Positions 52,245 to 62,489 are shown, counted from the stretch's first letter. The stretch: 64,000 nucleotides of DNA from an uncultured Clostridia bacterium (GCA_947383835.1 CANDEV010000001.1:1-64000), one strand, 5' to 3'. The notes: generated from the sequence alone by a model not told the origin. Numbers and translations are program-made.

Positions 52245-52564
52245 AAACCGTTCACCTCAAAAATATATTATATGATTAAGTATATCATACTTTAAGCATT
52301 TTGTAAATAATTCACCCTTAATAGCCATAAATTCACAAAACTTACCATTGTAATATGAATTATTGAGGAGACTCTATTCAGCATTAAAGTGTAATAAAAA
52401 GTAAATTATATATTAAAACAGACTGTCGGTCAATGATGATTTTTGAAATAAAGTATAAAATATTAAACAGCACGTATTTTTTATGCAAATTAAAAATCAA
52501 GATATATTCAAAAGCCACGTATTAATAAAGTTTCATATTTTAGAATGTGTTTAAAAAATTGCAA

Positions 52565-52593
52565 TTGACTGACAACGCTCTCATATGTATAAT
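52565..52593 (+). promoter_or_regulatory. promoter of the GH44 gene
   Basis: TTGACT (52565-52570), 17 nt, TATAAT (52588-52593), with GAAAGGAAATTGGT before the ATG at 52640. The rest of 52,245-52,564 is AT-rich spacer with no gene seen. Confidence 0.7.
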
Positions 52594-52639
52594 ATATAAT
52601 AAAAGAACCTTACATTTAAATATTTGAAAGGAAATTGGT

Positions 52640-54388
52640 ATGAAAAAAGTTGGTTTAAAAAAATTGGCGGCAATGATTTTTTCACTTGCTGTAACATCGA
52701 CAATATTAAACGTTCCGAATGACGTTTCGGCAAATACAGCCGATGTAGCTATATCAGTAAACAGCGATAGATCAATACGCAAAATTTCTCCGTATATTTA
52801 CGGAGTAAACAGCGGCGTTGATCTGACTAAAGTTGCAGCAGGCTCGTTCCGTCTGGGAGGAAACAGACTGTCGGCTTACAACTGGGAAAACAATGTATCA
52901 AACGCAGGCTCGGATTATAAAAATATGTCCGATATGTATCTTATTCAAAAAGTCGCAGAGGAATTCCGCACAGTTCCCGGAGGCGCAGCTCTTGACGCGT
53001 CAAAAAGCGCGGCGGACAATAATGTACCCTATACCCTGCTTACGCTTCAGATGCTTGGATATGTTTCGTCGAGCAAACGGGGCAGCGTTACTGAAAAATT
53101 TGCAGCGCCGTCCGAATACTGGAAAAAGGTCGTAAACCGCAAAGAGGGAGAGCTTTCCCTTACGCCCGATAAAAAAGACGATTATGTTTATATGGACGAA
53201 TATCTGAATTATCTTTTTGACAAGATTGGAAAGTCCGACAGCACAACGGGATTTAAGGCTTATGCGCTGGATAATGAGCCGTCCTTATGGAAAGGCACTC
53301 ACAGCTTGGTTCAGCGAGGGGAGCTTACCTGTTCGGAGCTTATAGCTAAAAGTACAGACCTTGCATCTCTTGTAAAGGATATGGACAGCGGAGCGGAGGT
53401 GTTCGGTCCGTCGCTGTTCGGATATTCTGCTTTTGACAGCTTTACAAATCCTTCTGACTGGCAGCAGCTTAAATCCGATAATAATTACCGCTGGTTCATT
53501 GATTATTATCTTGACGCAATGAAAAAAGAGGGGGACGCGCAGGGCAGACGTCTGCTTGACGTTCTTGATCTGCACTTCTATACCGAGGCGAAGGGTGTTT
53601 GCGGAGAGCGTATAAGCGGAGGCTGCAAGCATTATGACAATGAAGATTGTATCCGTGCAAGGCTTGACAGCACACGTTCTCTGTACGACCCCGATTATCA
53701 TGAGGATAGCTGGATAAATGACACGGGAGCGGAATTTTTCCCGCTGCTGCCGAATGTGCAGCAGTCGATCGATACATATTATCCCGAAACAAAGCTTGCG
53801 TTTACAGAATATAATTTCGGCGGCGGCGACCATATTTCCGGCGGGGTAACACAAGCCGATATGCTTGGGATTTTTGCGGAATACGGTGTATATTTTGCTT
53901 CAATATGGTCATTTGATCCTGACAATATTTATCAGCTGGCGGCTATAAATATGTTTACAGATTATGACGGTCAGGGCAGCGGCTTCGGTGACACTCTTGT
54001 TGAAAGCTCATCGTCCGACAGAAACACTGTTTCGGTTTATTCGGCAGTTGACTCCGATAATGACGACGGAAAGCTGAAAATTATTGCAGTAAACAAATCA
54101 ATAAATGATGATACGCCGATAAAAATTTCTCTTACGGGAGAAAAGAAATACACATCTGCGGCTGTATATTCCCTTTACGGTGACAGTACGGAAATACGCC
54201 GACTTGACGATGTAGAAAAAATATCGGACAACGAATTTTCCTATACTCTCCCTGCCTTATCCGTTACGGAGTTTGTGGTGGATATGCCAAAGAGCAGCAA
54301 TACCGTTAAAGCAATAACGGCAGCTGCAATTGCGGCTGTTGTCGCTGCCGCGGCTGCTGTTACCGTTGTAAAGGTCAAAAAAAGATAG
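52640..54388 (+). CDS. cell-anchored GH44 endo-beta-glucanase / xyloglucanase
   Basis: 582 residues. A signal peptide (MKKVGLKKLAAMIFSLAVTS, cleavage near VSANTADV) leads into a GH44 catalytic domain: ISPYIYGVNSGVD, SFRLGGNRLSAYNWENN, YALDNEPSLWKGTH with the acid/base Glu near residue 213, and LAFTEYNFGGG with the nucleophile Glu near 390. A beta domain follows, and the C-terminus is a hydrophobic span (AITAAAIAAVVAAAAAVTVV) with a KVKKR tail, so the enzyme is held on the outer face. GH44 enzymes cut cellulose, xyloglucan or mannan backbones. No dockerin is present. It is monocistronic, with a terminator at 54,631. Confidence 0.92.
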   Translation: MKKVGLKKLAAMIFSLAVTSTILNVPNDVSANTADVAISVNSDRSIRKISPYIYGVNSGVDLTKVAAGSFRLGGNRLSAYNWENNVSNAGSDYKNMSDMYLIQKVAEEFRTVPGGAALDASKSAADNNVPYTLLTLQMLGYVSSSKRGSVTEKFAAPSEYWKKVVNRKEGELSLTPDKKDDYVYMDEYLNYLFDKIGKSDSTTGFKAYALDNEPSLWKGTHSLVQRGELTCSELIAKSTDLASLVKDMDSGAEVFGPSLFGYSAFDSFTNPSDWQQLKSDNNYRWFIDYYLDAMKKEGDAQGRRLLDVLDLHFYTEAKGVCGERISGGCKHYDNEDCIRARLDSTRSLYDPDYHEDSWINDTGAEFFPLLPNVQQSIDTYYPETKLAFTEYNFGGGDHISGGVTQADMLGIFAEYGVYFASIWSFDPDNIYQLAAINMFTDYDGQGSGFGDTLVESSSSDRNTVSVYSAVDSDNDDGKLKIIAVNKSINDDTPIKISLTGEKKYTSAAVYSLYGDSTEIRRLDDVEKISDNEFSYTLPALSVTEFVVDMPKSSNTVKAITAAAIAAVVAAAAAVTVVKVKKR

Positions 54389-54535
54389 TTTAATAGTTTC
54401 CGATTGGAATTCTGAAAAATTATAAGAATAGTAAAAAGAAATACGAGAATCCAATAGTAAAATGCTTTTACCCTGCTTCCTGCGCAGAAACAGCCTAGGC
54501 GGCGGAAACCCGAATATCTTTCAAGCGAGGGTCTG

Positions 54536-54590
54536 TTGAACAAACTTAAATATGCATAAAAAACAACCGAGAAAATTTATTATAATTGAA
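54536..54590. repeat. short repeat shared with 46,310
   Basis: GTCTGTTGAACAAACTT at 54,533-54,549, followed by TGCATAA, an AAACAA/CGAG block and AAATT-ATTATAA, matches 46,306-46,362 with a few changes. The core GTCTGTT-G-AACAAAC is nearly palindromic. Confidence 0.5.
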
Positions 54591-54630
54591 AACCAATAAT
54601 AACGCAAATAGCGATTACTTTAATACGAAT

Positions 54631-54669
54631 AAAACGGATAGAAAGCATATCAATCTTTCTATCCGTTTT
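54631..54669. terminator. bidirectional terminator between GH44 and AraC genes
   Basis: A 15-bp perfect stem (AAAACGGATAGAAAG, 54631-54645, with 54655-54669) and a 9-nt loop, with A- and T-rich flanks. It separates two convergent genes; the remainder of 54,389-54,630 has no gene I support. Confidence 0.85.
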
Positions 54670-54703
54670 ATGTTATAAGACAATTTTAGATTTTCAATAA
54701 AAC

Positions 54704-55555
54704 TTATCCTTTAAGCATTTGCTCTGTCCTCCAGTTTTTAGGCGATAGTCCATAAATATTTTTAAAAGCTCTCGAAAAATGAAGTTGATTATCATAGCCA
54801 ACGGCATTGCTTATATCTCCTACCGAAAGCTTTGTAAGCTTCAACAGCTCGGCAGCCTTTACCATACGATAATTTAAAAGAAAATCCTGCGGTGATTTTC
54901 CTACAGCCTCCTTGAAAATTTTTCCGAAATAGCTCCTGTTCAGACCGCAGACCTCCGCAATATCCTCCACGGTAATGTCATTCTGAAAATTCTGCTCTAT
55001 AAAAGCAAGAGCTTCATGAATGTAAAAGTCACGCAGCTTGCTTCCTTGGTGTATCTTTATTTCTGCTGCCGAACGTGCAAGATAATCTATAAACAAATAA
55101 AGATGACCGATAAGATGAAAAGGTGAGGAATTACCATTCTCCGCAATATATATCATTTCTTTCATCATGTTTTCCCGCAGCTCCTTAGACCGAGCCTTAT
55201 ACACAGGTTCATCGGGAGACAGACCAGCCGCGTCAACAATTGATTTTGCACGCAGACCGTCAAACTCTATCCATATATATTCCCACGGCATATCTTTATC
55301 GGCAATATAGGTAGTGATCTGGTCGGGAAAAATCATAAAACCCTGCATACTTTTTATGGAATATTCCTTTGTTTCACCGTCGCTGCCGTCAGCCATAAGC
55401 CGTCCGGTACCCGAAATGACATAATGAAAAAGGTAATGGTTTCTTGCGGCGGGACCGAATGAATGGGCAGGCTTGCACTGTTCGCGTCCGAACTGATACA
55501 AGCTGAGATCAATAAAATTTTCATTTGGAAATACCGAAAAAAGCAAATCGTTCAT
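54704..55555 (-). CDS. AraC-family regulator of the raffinose-type operon
   Basis: 283 residues from the ATG at 55555, chosen because ACAGGAGGTACTTT precedes it. The N-terminal cupin contains HYLFHYVISGTGRLM and FMIFPDQITTYIAD. The C-terminal AraC HTH pair has ITVEDIAEVCGLNRSYFGKI and SVGDISNAVGYDNQLHFSRA. The layout and place match MsmR/RafR-type activators. It is divergent from the sugar transport operon starting at 55,773 and most likely activates it in response to an alpha-galactoside. Confidence 0.88.
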   Translation of the reverse strand: MNDLLFSVFPNENFIDLSLYQFGREQCKPAHSFGPAARNHYLFHYVISGTGRLMADGSDGETKEYSIKSMQGFMIFPDQITTYIADKDMPWEYIWIEFDGLRAKSIVDAAGLSPDEPVYKARSKELRENMMKEMIYIAENGNSSPFHLIGHLYLFIDYLARSAAEIKIHQGSKLRDFYIHEALAFIEQNFQNDITVEDIAEVCGLNRSYFGKIFKEAVGKSPQDFLLNYRMVKAAELLKLTKLSVGDISNAVGYDNQLHFSRAFKNIYGLSPKNWRTEQMLKG

Positions 55556-55702
55556 AAAGTACCTCCTGTAAAATTCTACAATTCCCCTTGAAAAAATCAA
55601 GAGTTTTTATAAGTATATCATAAAATATACCAAAATGCAATATAGTTTATATATGTTTATAAAAAATCGTAAATTGGTATAAAACTTGCTGAATTATGAA
55701 AT

Positions 55703-55731
55703 TTACAGAACGCATTATGGTATGCTATACT
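55703..55731 (+). promoter_or_regulatory. promoter of the sugar operon
   Basis: TTACAG (55703-55708), 17 nt, TATACT (55726-55731). The weak -35 fits an activator-dependent promoter. TACCAA (near 55,629) and TTGGTA (near 55,674) form a widely spaced inverted pair upstream that could be AraC half-sites. Confidence 0.6.
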
Positions 55732-55772
55732 AATTACAAAGATAAATATTATCTTATGAGGAGGAATTGCAC

Positions 55773-57065
55773 ATGAAAAAAGGCAAGTCTCTGAAAGCGC
55801 TGCTTATGACTGCGGCGGTTTCATCAACGCTGCTTTTGCAAGGGTGCTCGGCAAACGGCAGCGACGGCAAGATACAGGTCACCATGCTCCAGTACAAACC
55901 CGAAGCGGTAAAAGCCTTTGAGGAGATCGAAAGGAAATTCAACGAGACCCATGACAATATCATGCTGAAGATTGAATCTCCCAACGAGGCAATGACCGTA
56001 CTTAAAACAAGACTGATAAGAGAGGATTACCCCGACATTGTTGGAATAGGCGGAGATATTAACTACTCGAATTTTTTGGACGCTGAGCTTTTTGAGGATA
56101 TTTCCGACCTTGACATAATTGACAGCATAAAGCCCGCATACCTCAAAATGGAAAAGGAGCTTGAGTTTATCGAACAGGACGGCGTATACGCTCTGCCATA
56201 TGCTGCAAACTGCGCAGGAATTCTATACAACAAGGATATGTTCGATGAAAACGGCTGGGGAATCCCGGAAACATGGAGCGAATTTATCGCTTTGTGCGAG
56301 GAAATAAAATCCGCAGGAACAACTCCGCTGTATTTCGGATACAAGGACACATGGACTTGTCTTGCACCGTGGAATGCTCTTGCTGTGGGGCTTGCGCCGT
56401 CGGACGTTTGCAGCAGCGTCAATGCCGGAAAAACAACCTTTAAAGCGGAGTACGGCGAAGTTGCGGACAAAATAAAAGTCATGCTTGATTACGCCGAGCC
56501 TAATCCCTACGCGTACAGTTATAACGACGCCTGCACAGCCTTTGCAAGAGGCGAGTCGGCAATGTACCCCATAGGAAGCTACGCGGTGCCGCAGATATTA
56601 TCCACAAATCCCGATATGAACATTGATTCATTTACGTTCCCCGCAAATGAAAATGAAGCGGATAATGTACTCAATTCGGGAATAGATCTGCAATTCTGCG
56701 TGATGAAAGGAACCAAAAACAAAGAAGCCGCTTACGAGGTCCTGCGCTTTTTGAACGAGGACGAGACCGTGCAGATATACCTTGACGATCAGGGCGGTAT
56801 ACCCTGCAAGGAGGGAGATTTTGCGATACCCTCAATGCTTAGCGGCATGACGGATTATATAAACGACGGAAGAATGTCAGATTTCCACGACCACCATTAT
56901 CCCAGCGAAATGAGCGTTGACGCTCTTATACAAACCTATCTTATGGACGAAAGCGAAAATTCTGCGGAGATATTCCTTGACAGGTTTGATACGGAATGGG
57001 TACGGTACAACAGAGACCTTATCGCAAAAATAAAGAAACACGAGGAGGCAGGAAACAATGAATAA
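55773..57065 (+). CDS. ABC sugar-binding lipoprotein
   Basis: 430 residues from the ATG at 55773, behind ATGAGGAGGAATTGC. A lipoprotein signal ends LLLQGC, so Cys25 is lipidated and the protein stays on the outer membrane face. The mature part is a family 1 solute-binding protein: VTMLQYKPEAVKAFEEIERK, GVYALPYAANCAGILYNKDM, NGWGIPETWSEFIALCEEIK. It is expected to capture raffinose-type oligosaccharides, inferred from the linked enzymes. It overlaps the first permease by 8 nt. Confidence 0.9.
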   Translation: MKKGKSLKALLMTAAVSSTLLLQGCSANGSDGKIQVTMLQYKPEAVKAFEEIERKFNETHDNIMLKIESPNEAMTVLKTRLIREDYPDIVGIGGDINYSNFLDAELFEDISDLDIIDSIKPAYLKMEKELEFIEQDGVYALPYAANCAGILYNKDMFDENGWGIPETWSEFIALCEEIKSAGTTPLYFGYKDTWTCLAPWNALAVGLAPSDVCSSVNAGKTTFKAEYGEVADKIKVMLDYAEPNPYAYSYNDACTAFARGESAMYPIGSYAVPQILSTNPDMNIDSFTFPANENEADNVLNSGIDLQFCVMKGTKNKEAAYEVLRFLNEDETVQIYLDDQGGIPCKEGDFAIPSMLSGMTDYINDGRMSDFHDHHYPSEMSVDALIQTYLMDESENSAEIFLDRFDTEWVRYNRDLIAKIKKHEEAGNNE

Positions 57066-57936
57066 AAAGAAAATGTCCGAAAGGCAGAAAACCTATATTG
57101 TAATGGTTATCCCTGCTCTTATCCTTTTTGTAATGTTCAATACTATCCCGCTTATAACGGGAGCTATGTACAGCTTCACAAACTACCGCGGCTACGGAAG
57201 CTACGATTTTGTTGGACTTCGCAACTATATCGATCTTTTCACCGATTCAAGAGTTGGAAATTCCTATCTTTTCACATTTAAGTATGCCATTGCGGGAACG
57301 ATTCTCGTCAACCTTTTAAGTCTTATCCTGGCGTTGGGACTTAACAGCAAAATAAAGTGCAAGAGCCTGCTCCGCGGAGTGTATTTCCTGCCGAACATTT
57401 TGGGCGGACTTATCATCGGCTATATTTTCAGCTTTATTTTCACATACATAATTCCCGCAGTCGGAACATCTCTCAACATCGGATTTCTGAAAAACAGTAT
57501 CCTTGCAAGTGAAAAATACGCTTGGATAGGCGTTCTGATAGTTGGCGTATGGCAGGCTGTGGCAATGAATACTATCATCTACATTTCGGGCTTGCAGACT
57601 ATCCCCGCGGAAATTCACGAGGCGGGAATGATAGACGGAGCGAGCCGCTGGCAGGAATTCAAAGACCTTACTCTCCCTATGCTTATGCCGTTTGTATCAA
57701 CAAACCTTGTTTTAAGCACCAAAAATATGCTTATGGTATTCGACCAGATAATGGCTCTTACAAAGGGCGGACCTGCTCAAAGCACAGAGTCTATCTCCTA
57801 CCTTATTTACAGGAACGGTATGGACGGCGGACAGTTCGGCTTCCAAAGTGCAAACGCTGTTGTATTCTTCGTAGTAATTGTCACTATCTCCATTGTCCAA
57901 ATGGTCATTACCAATAAAAAGGAGGAGCAGTTATGA
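57058..57936 (+). CDS. ABC sugar permease, MalF-type
   Basis: 292 residues and six membrane spans. The cytoplasmic EAA loop that docks the ATPase reads EIHEAGMIDGASRWQEFKDL with TLPMLMPF following. It pairs with the next permease, whose start overlaps its stop by 4 nt. Together with the binding protein it forms a CUT1-type importer. Confidence 0.9.
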   Translation: MNKKKMSERQKTYIVMVIPALILFVMFNTIPLITGAMYSFTNYRGYGSYDFVGLRNYIDLFTDSRVGNSYLFTFKYAIAGTILVNLLSLILALGLNSKIKCKSLLRGVYFLPNILGGLIIGYIFSFIFTYIIPAVGTSLNIGFLKNSILASEKYAWIGVLIVGVWQAVAMNTIIYISGLQTIPAEIHEAGMIDGASRWQEFKDLTLPMLMPFVSTNLVLSTKNMLMVFDQIMALTKGGPAQSTESISYLIYRNGMDGGQFGFQSANAVVFFVVIVTISIVQMVITNKKEEQL

Positions 57937-58844
57937 GTGAGAAAAAAAGGTATTTTGTCCCCGAACCTATCAAGGTGAATATAAAATCGGCAGATGAGAT
58001 AAAAGACGATAAGGACGGAAAGTCCAGTATAGTTCTTACAGTTCTGCTTATTCTCGGCTGCGTAACTATTTTATTCCCGCTTTATATGACTATTATAATC
58101 GCGTTCAAGTCCCCGTCGGAAATGACAAACGATATTTCTGGCGCGCTTGCTCTGCCCAAAAGCTTCGGCTTCGGAAATTTTGCGGAGGCAATGCGTGTGA
58201 CTGATTTCTGGCACTCTCTCGGAAACAGCGTTGTTATTACGGGCGCGACTATCATTCTTTCGCTTGTTATCCATTCCATGACAGGCTACGCTATCGGCAG
58301 AAATATGAACCGCAAAAAAGGATTTAAGCTGATATATTTCTACATTGTCAGCGGTATGTTCGTTCCGTTTGCAATACTTATGATGCCCCTTGTAAAGCAG
58401 ACCGCAAACCTCGGCATTGACAATATGCTCGGCGTAATAATTCTCTACACCGTTTTCTATATGCCTATGAACGTTATGCTGTACAGCGGCTACATGAAGA
58501 ACGTACCCTTTGCAATGGAGGAGGCTGCCGACATGGACGGAGCTTCCGCATGGAGGACGTACTGGACTATTATATTTCCCATGATGAAGCCCATGCACGC
58601 AACTGTAGCGGTACTGACCGCCCTCGGAACGTGGAACGACGTTATGACTCCGCTGGTAATTATGTCGGGTACGGAAAATACGACCCTGCCTTTGGCACAG
58701 CTTAATTTCCAGACCCAGTTCGGCACTAACTATAATCTTGCCTTTGCATCATATCTGCTTGCTTTGCTGCCTATCGTGATATTCTATATCGTATGTCAGA
58801 AGCAGATAATCGGCGGCGTTGCCAACGGCGCAGTCAAGGGTTGA
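57933..58844 (+). CDS. ABC sugar permease, MalG-type
   Basis: 303 residues, ribosome site AAGGAGGAGC inside the end of the preceding gene. After a charged N-terminus come six membrane spans and the EAA loop MEEAADMDGASAWRTYWTII with FPMMKP. It ends in the usual GGVANGAVKG-type tail. No ATP-binding subunit gene is present in the operon, so a shared MsmK-like ATPase encoded elsewhere must energise the importer. Confidence 0.9.
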   Translation: MSEKKRYFVPEPIKVNIKSADEIKDDKDGKSSIVLTVLLILGCVTILFPLYMTIIIAFKSPSEMTNDISGALALPKSFGFGNFAEAMRVTDFWHSLGNSVVITGATIILSLVIHSMTGYAIGRNMNRKKGFKLIYFYIVSGMFVPFAILMMPLVKQTANLGIDNMLGVIILYTVFYMPMNVMLYSGYMKNVPFAMEEAADMDGASAWRTYWTIIFPMMKPMHATVAVLTALGTWNDVMTPLVIMSGTENTTLPLAQLNFQTQFGTNYNLAFASYLLALLPIVIFYIVCQKQIIGGVANGAVKG

Positions 58845-58870
58845 TCGGGCGATAACAAGGGAGAAAAATC

Positions 58871-60283
58871 ATGAAGCTTGATAATAAAATTATGCTTATA
58901 ACCTATGCTGACAGCATGGGAAAAAATCTGAAAGAGCTGCGCGAGATCCTTGACAAGCACTATAAAAAAGCCGTCGGCGGAGTACATATACTTCCCTTTT
59001 TCCCATCCTCCGCCGACCGCGGCTTCGCGCCTATGCGTTATGACATGGTAGACGAACAATTCGGCACATTTGAGGACATAGAAGCCCTCGGAAAAGAATA
59101 TTACCTGATGTTTGATTTTATGGTGAACCATATTTCCGCAAGCTCGGAATATTTCAAGGATTTTCTTGAAAAAAAGGATAATTCCGAATACAAGGACTAT
59201 TTCATCAGATACAAGGATTTCTGGGAAAACGGTGAACCGACCGCAGAGCAGACGGATATTATCTACAAGCGCAAGCCACGCGCGCCGTACATTGAAGCGA
59301 AATTCTCCGACGGCACAACGGAAAAAGTTTGGTGTACGTTCTGCGAGGAACAGATAGACCTTGACATCACAAAGGAAAAGACGAAAAAATTCATTGCCGA
59401 CACGCTTCGGGAAATGTGCCACAGGGGCGCGGCGGTGATACGTCTTGACGCTTTTGCATATGCGGTTAAAAAAGCGGGAACAAGCTGCTTTTTCATAGAA
59501 CCCGACATTTGGGAACTGCTTTACGACATTGAAAAAATTGCCGCAGAGGGCGGCGCGGAGATACTCCCTGAAATTCACGAGCATTATACTATACCTATGA
59601 AAATCGCGGAAAAGGGCTTTTGGATATATGATTTTGCGCTGCCTGTTTTAACTCTCCATGCGCTGTACAATCACACGGGAGAGTATCTGAAAAAATGGCT
59701 TGAAAAATGTCCAATGAAGCAGTTTACCACTCTCGATACTCACGACGGTATAGGCATTGTGGACGTAAAAGACCTGCTCCCCGACGAGGAGATAGCAAAG
59801 GTCAAGGATCAGATGTATTCAAACGGTGCAAATCTAAAAATGAAGTACAGCTCTGCAGCGTACAACAATCTTGACATTTATCAGGTAAATACAACATATT
59901 ATTCCGCTCTCGGAGACAATGACGACGCATATCTTCTTGCAAGGGCGATACATTTTTTCGCTCCCGGAATACCGCAGGTTTATTATGTTGGAATGCTTGC
60001 CGGAACAAACGATATAGAGCTTATGGAAAAAACCAAAAACGGACGTGACATAAACCGTCATTACTATACCGACCGGGACATAGAAGCGGAGCAGTCCCGA
60101 CCTGTTGTAAAAAAGCTGAAAGAGCTTATGGAGCTTAGAAATTCCCACCCTGCGTTCGGACTTGAAGGAAGTATCGACGTTAAAGCCAATGACGACAAAA
60201 TCACAATAAAAAGAAGCTGCAACGGACATACAATTACTCTTGAAGCCGATCTGACTTCTTACAAATTTGAGATACTGCAATAA
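58871..60283 (+). CDS. gtfA: sucrose phosphorylase (GH13_18)
   Basis: 470 residues after AAGGGAGAAAAATC. It matches sucrose phosphorylase throughout: ITYADSMGKNLKELREIL, GGVHILPFFPSSADRGFAPM, FDFMVNHIS, RLDAFAYAVKKAGTSCFFIE (nucleophile Asp near 193), ILPEIHEHY (acid/base Glu near 233) and TTLDTHDGIGIVDVKDLL. It splits sucrose with phosphate into glucose 1-phosphate and fructose in the cytoplasm, saving ATP. Glucosylglycerate-type phosphorylases are relatives, but the neighbouring alpha-galactosidase and fructokinase favour sucrose. Confidence 0.9.
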   Translation: MKLDNKIMLITYADSMGKNLKELREILDKHYKKAVGGVHILPFFPSSADRGFAPMRYDMVDEQFGTFEDIEALGKEYYLMFDFMVNHISASSEYFKDFLEKKDNSEYKDYFIRYKDFWENGEPTAEQTDIIYKRKPRAPYIEAKFSDGTTEKVWCTFCEEQIDLDITKEKTKKFIADTLREMCHRGAAVIRLDAFAYAVKKAGTSCFFIEPDIWELLYDIEKIAAEGGAEILPEIHEHYTIPMKIAEKGFWIYDFALPVLTLHALYNHTGEYLKKWLEKCPMKQFTTLDTHDGIGIVDVKDLLPDEEIAKVKDQMYSNGANLKMKYSSAAYNNLDIYQVNTTYYSALGDNDDAYLLARAIHFFAPGIPQVYYVGMLAGTNDIELMEKTKNGRDINRHYYTDRDIEAEQSRPVVKKLKELMELRNSHPAFGLEGSIDVKANDDKITIKRSCNGHTITLEADLTSYKFEILQ

Positions 60284-60299
60284 GCAATGAGGTGAAATT

Positions 60300-62489
60300 A
60301 TGCCGATAACCGTTAATGAAAAATCAAGGATTTTCAGTATAGAGACCGACAATTCCGAATATCAGCTTATGGCTGACGGCTTCGGCGTACTGCGGCATTT
60401 GTGGTACGGCGAAAAAGTCGGCATGAGCATGGAATATTTGCAGGAATACCCCGATGTCGGCTTTTCGGGAAACATCTATGATGCGGAAAATCTTCGCAGC
60501 TATTCGCTGGATACTCTTCCTTTGGAATACTCCTGCGGCGGAATTGGGGATTTCAGGATAAATGCGGTATCGGCGGTTCACTCAGACGGCAGCTTTGCTC
60601 TCGACCTGCGATATAAAGGGTATAAAATATCAAACGGCAAATACGGCATTGAGGGACTTCCCGCCGTTTACGCAAACGATACCGAAGCGGAAACTCTTGA
60701 AATATTTTTAAAAGATACCGCCTCGGATATTTCGGTAACGTTAAAATACGGCGTACTTCCAAAGCTTGATATTATCACAAGAAGTGCAGTTATCGAAAAC
60801 TGCGGAGAAAACAGCGTATTCCTTACAAATGCTTCGAGCCTGTGTCTTGATATTCCGAACGAGTACAGAGAATGGATACATTTTCACGGCAGACATACCT
60901 GTGAAAGGCTTTTTGAGAGGCTGCCGCTTTTACACGGGATACAGGAAAGCGCGAGCCGCAGAGGGACATCAAGTCATCAGCAAAATCCTTCGGTAATTCT
61001 TTGCGGCAGCGACTGCACCGAAACAAGCGGTAACTGTATCGGCGCAATGCTTATGTACAGCGGCAGCTTCAGCGCAAAAATTGAATACGATCAGCTTGAA
61101 CAGGTGCGTCTTGTAATGGGTATTGATCCCGAGCTTTTCCGTTGGGAGCTTAAAAAGGGAGAACGCTTTTGTACTCCCGAAGCGGTTATGTCGTACAGCG
61201 GCGCAGGCTTTGAAAAACTTTCTCATAATTTCCACAATGTCGTGCGGGAACACATCTGCCGCGGCAAATACAAGCTTTCGGAACGTCCCGTTCTTATCAA
61301 CAGCTGGGAAGCGGTATATATGGATTTTGACGATGAAAAGATACTCAAAACCGCAGAGGAAGCGGCGAAGCTTGGAATTGATATGTTTGTTCTGGACGAC
61401 GGCTGGTTCGGTAAAAGAAACGATGATATTTCAGGTTTGGGTGACTGGTTTGTCAATACCGATAAAATAAAATGCGGACTTGGGGAGCTTGCCAAAAAAA
61501 TAAAGGCTTTAGGTATGGATTTCGGGTTGTGGTTTGAACCCGAAATGGTTTCCGAAGACAGCGAGCTTTACCGCAGCCACCCGGATTGGGCAATACAAAT
61601 TCCCGACCGCAAGCCTACAAGAGGACGTTATCAGCTTGTTCTGGATATGACAAGGGCTGATGTGAGGGACTATCTTTACAAATCAATTTCCGACATTCTT
61701 AAAAGTGCGGAAATTTCCTACATAAAATGGGATATGAACCGAAGTATATGTGATTGGTATTCGTCTTGCCTCGAAAGCAAAAATATGGGAGAAATGCCGC
61801 ATAGATATGTTCTTGGTCTGTACGAACTTCTTGAACGTCTTACGCAGGATTTTCCCGACGTTCTGTTTGAGGGGTGCAGCGGAGGCGGCGGACGTTTTGA
61901 CGCCGGTATGCTTTATTACTGCCCGCAGATATGGTGCAGCGATAATACCGACGCTTTTGAACGGACTAAAATCCAGTACGGAACATCATTCTTTTATCCG
62001 ATTTCCGCGGTAGGTTCTCACGTTTCGGCTGTACCGAACCACCAGACAGGCAGGATAACTTCACTCAACACACGAGCTGTCACAGCAATGCCGGGCAGCT
62101 TCGGGTATGAGCTTGACCCTGCCACGCTTACGGAAGAAGAAAAATCCGAAATACCCGCGCAAATAAAGCGTTTTAAGGAATACCGCAAGCTTATTCACAA
62201 CGGAAAATATTATCGTCTTACAAATCCTTTGAAAGAAAATTTTGCTTTATGGGAATTTGTTTCAAATGATAATACCGAAATACTTTTGCAGGGAATGCAG
62301 TTTCGTGCAGAGCCAAATTTTCTGCGGCACAGAATAAAACTGCGGGGACTTGATGAAAATAAAAAATATGTAATTTCTGAAGAAGAGCGTATCTATACGG
62401 GAAAGGCTCTTCTGAACGGAGGAATACTGCTCCCTGCCGCAAAGGGCGATAACTTTGCCTATGAAATTTTTATTACGGAGGCAAAATAA
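60300..62489 (+). CDS. alpha-galactosidase, GH36
   Basis: 729 residues, full length for the family, after AATGAGGTGAAATT. An N-terminal beta-supersandwich contains HFHGRHTCERLFERLPLLHG. The barrel has FVLDDGWFGKRNDD, GLWFEPEMVSEDSELYRSHP, KWDMNR (nucleophile Asp near 478) and CSDNTDA (acid/base Asp near 548). No signal peptide, so it works in the cytoplasm, removing alpha-1,6-galactose from raffinose, stachyose or melibiose. The sucrose released from raffinose feeds the phosphorylase encoded just upstream. Confidence 0.93.
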   Translation: MPITVNEKSRIFSIETDNSEYQLMADGFGVLRHLWYGEKVGMSMEYLQEYPDVGFSGNIYDAENLRSYSLDTLPLEYSCGGIGDFRINAVSAVHSDGSFALDLRYKGYKISNGKYGIEGLPAVYANDTEAETLEIFLKDTASDISVTLKYGVLPKLDIITRSAVIENCGENSVFLTNASSLCLDIPNEYREWIHFHGRHTCERLFERLPLLHGIQESASRRGTSSHQQNPSVILCGSDCTETSGNCIGAMLMYSGSFSAKIEYDQLEQVRLVMGIDPELFRWELKKGERFCTPEAVMSYSGAGFEKLSHNFHNVVREHICRGKYKLSERPVLINSWEAVYMDFDDEKILKTAEEAAKLGIDMFVLDDGWFGKRNDDISGLGDWFVNTDKIKCGLGELAKKIKALGMDFGLWFEPEMVSEDSELYRSHPDWAIQIPDRKPTRGRYQLVLDMTRADVRDYLYKSISDILKSAEISYIKWDMNRSICDWYSSCLESKNMGEMPHRYVLGLYELLERLTQDFPDVLFEGCSGGGGRFDAGMLYYCPQIWCSDNTDAFERTKIQYGTSFFYPISAVGSHVSAVPNHQTGRITSLNTRAVTAMPGSFGYELDPATLTEEEKSEIPAQIKRFKEYRKLIHNGKYYRLTNPLKENFALWEFVSNDNTEILLQGMQFRAEPNFLRHRIKLRGLDENKKYVISEEERIYTGKALLNGGILLPAAKGDNFAYEIFITEAK

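Noticed and set aside
54241..54543. 100-codon minus-strand frame after GH44
   Set aside because: Its C-terminal half is the complement of the GH44 Ala-rich membrane tail and it has no ribosome site; only the short repeat at its start is of interest.
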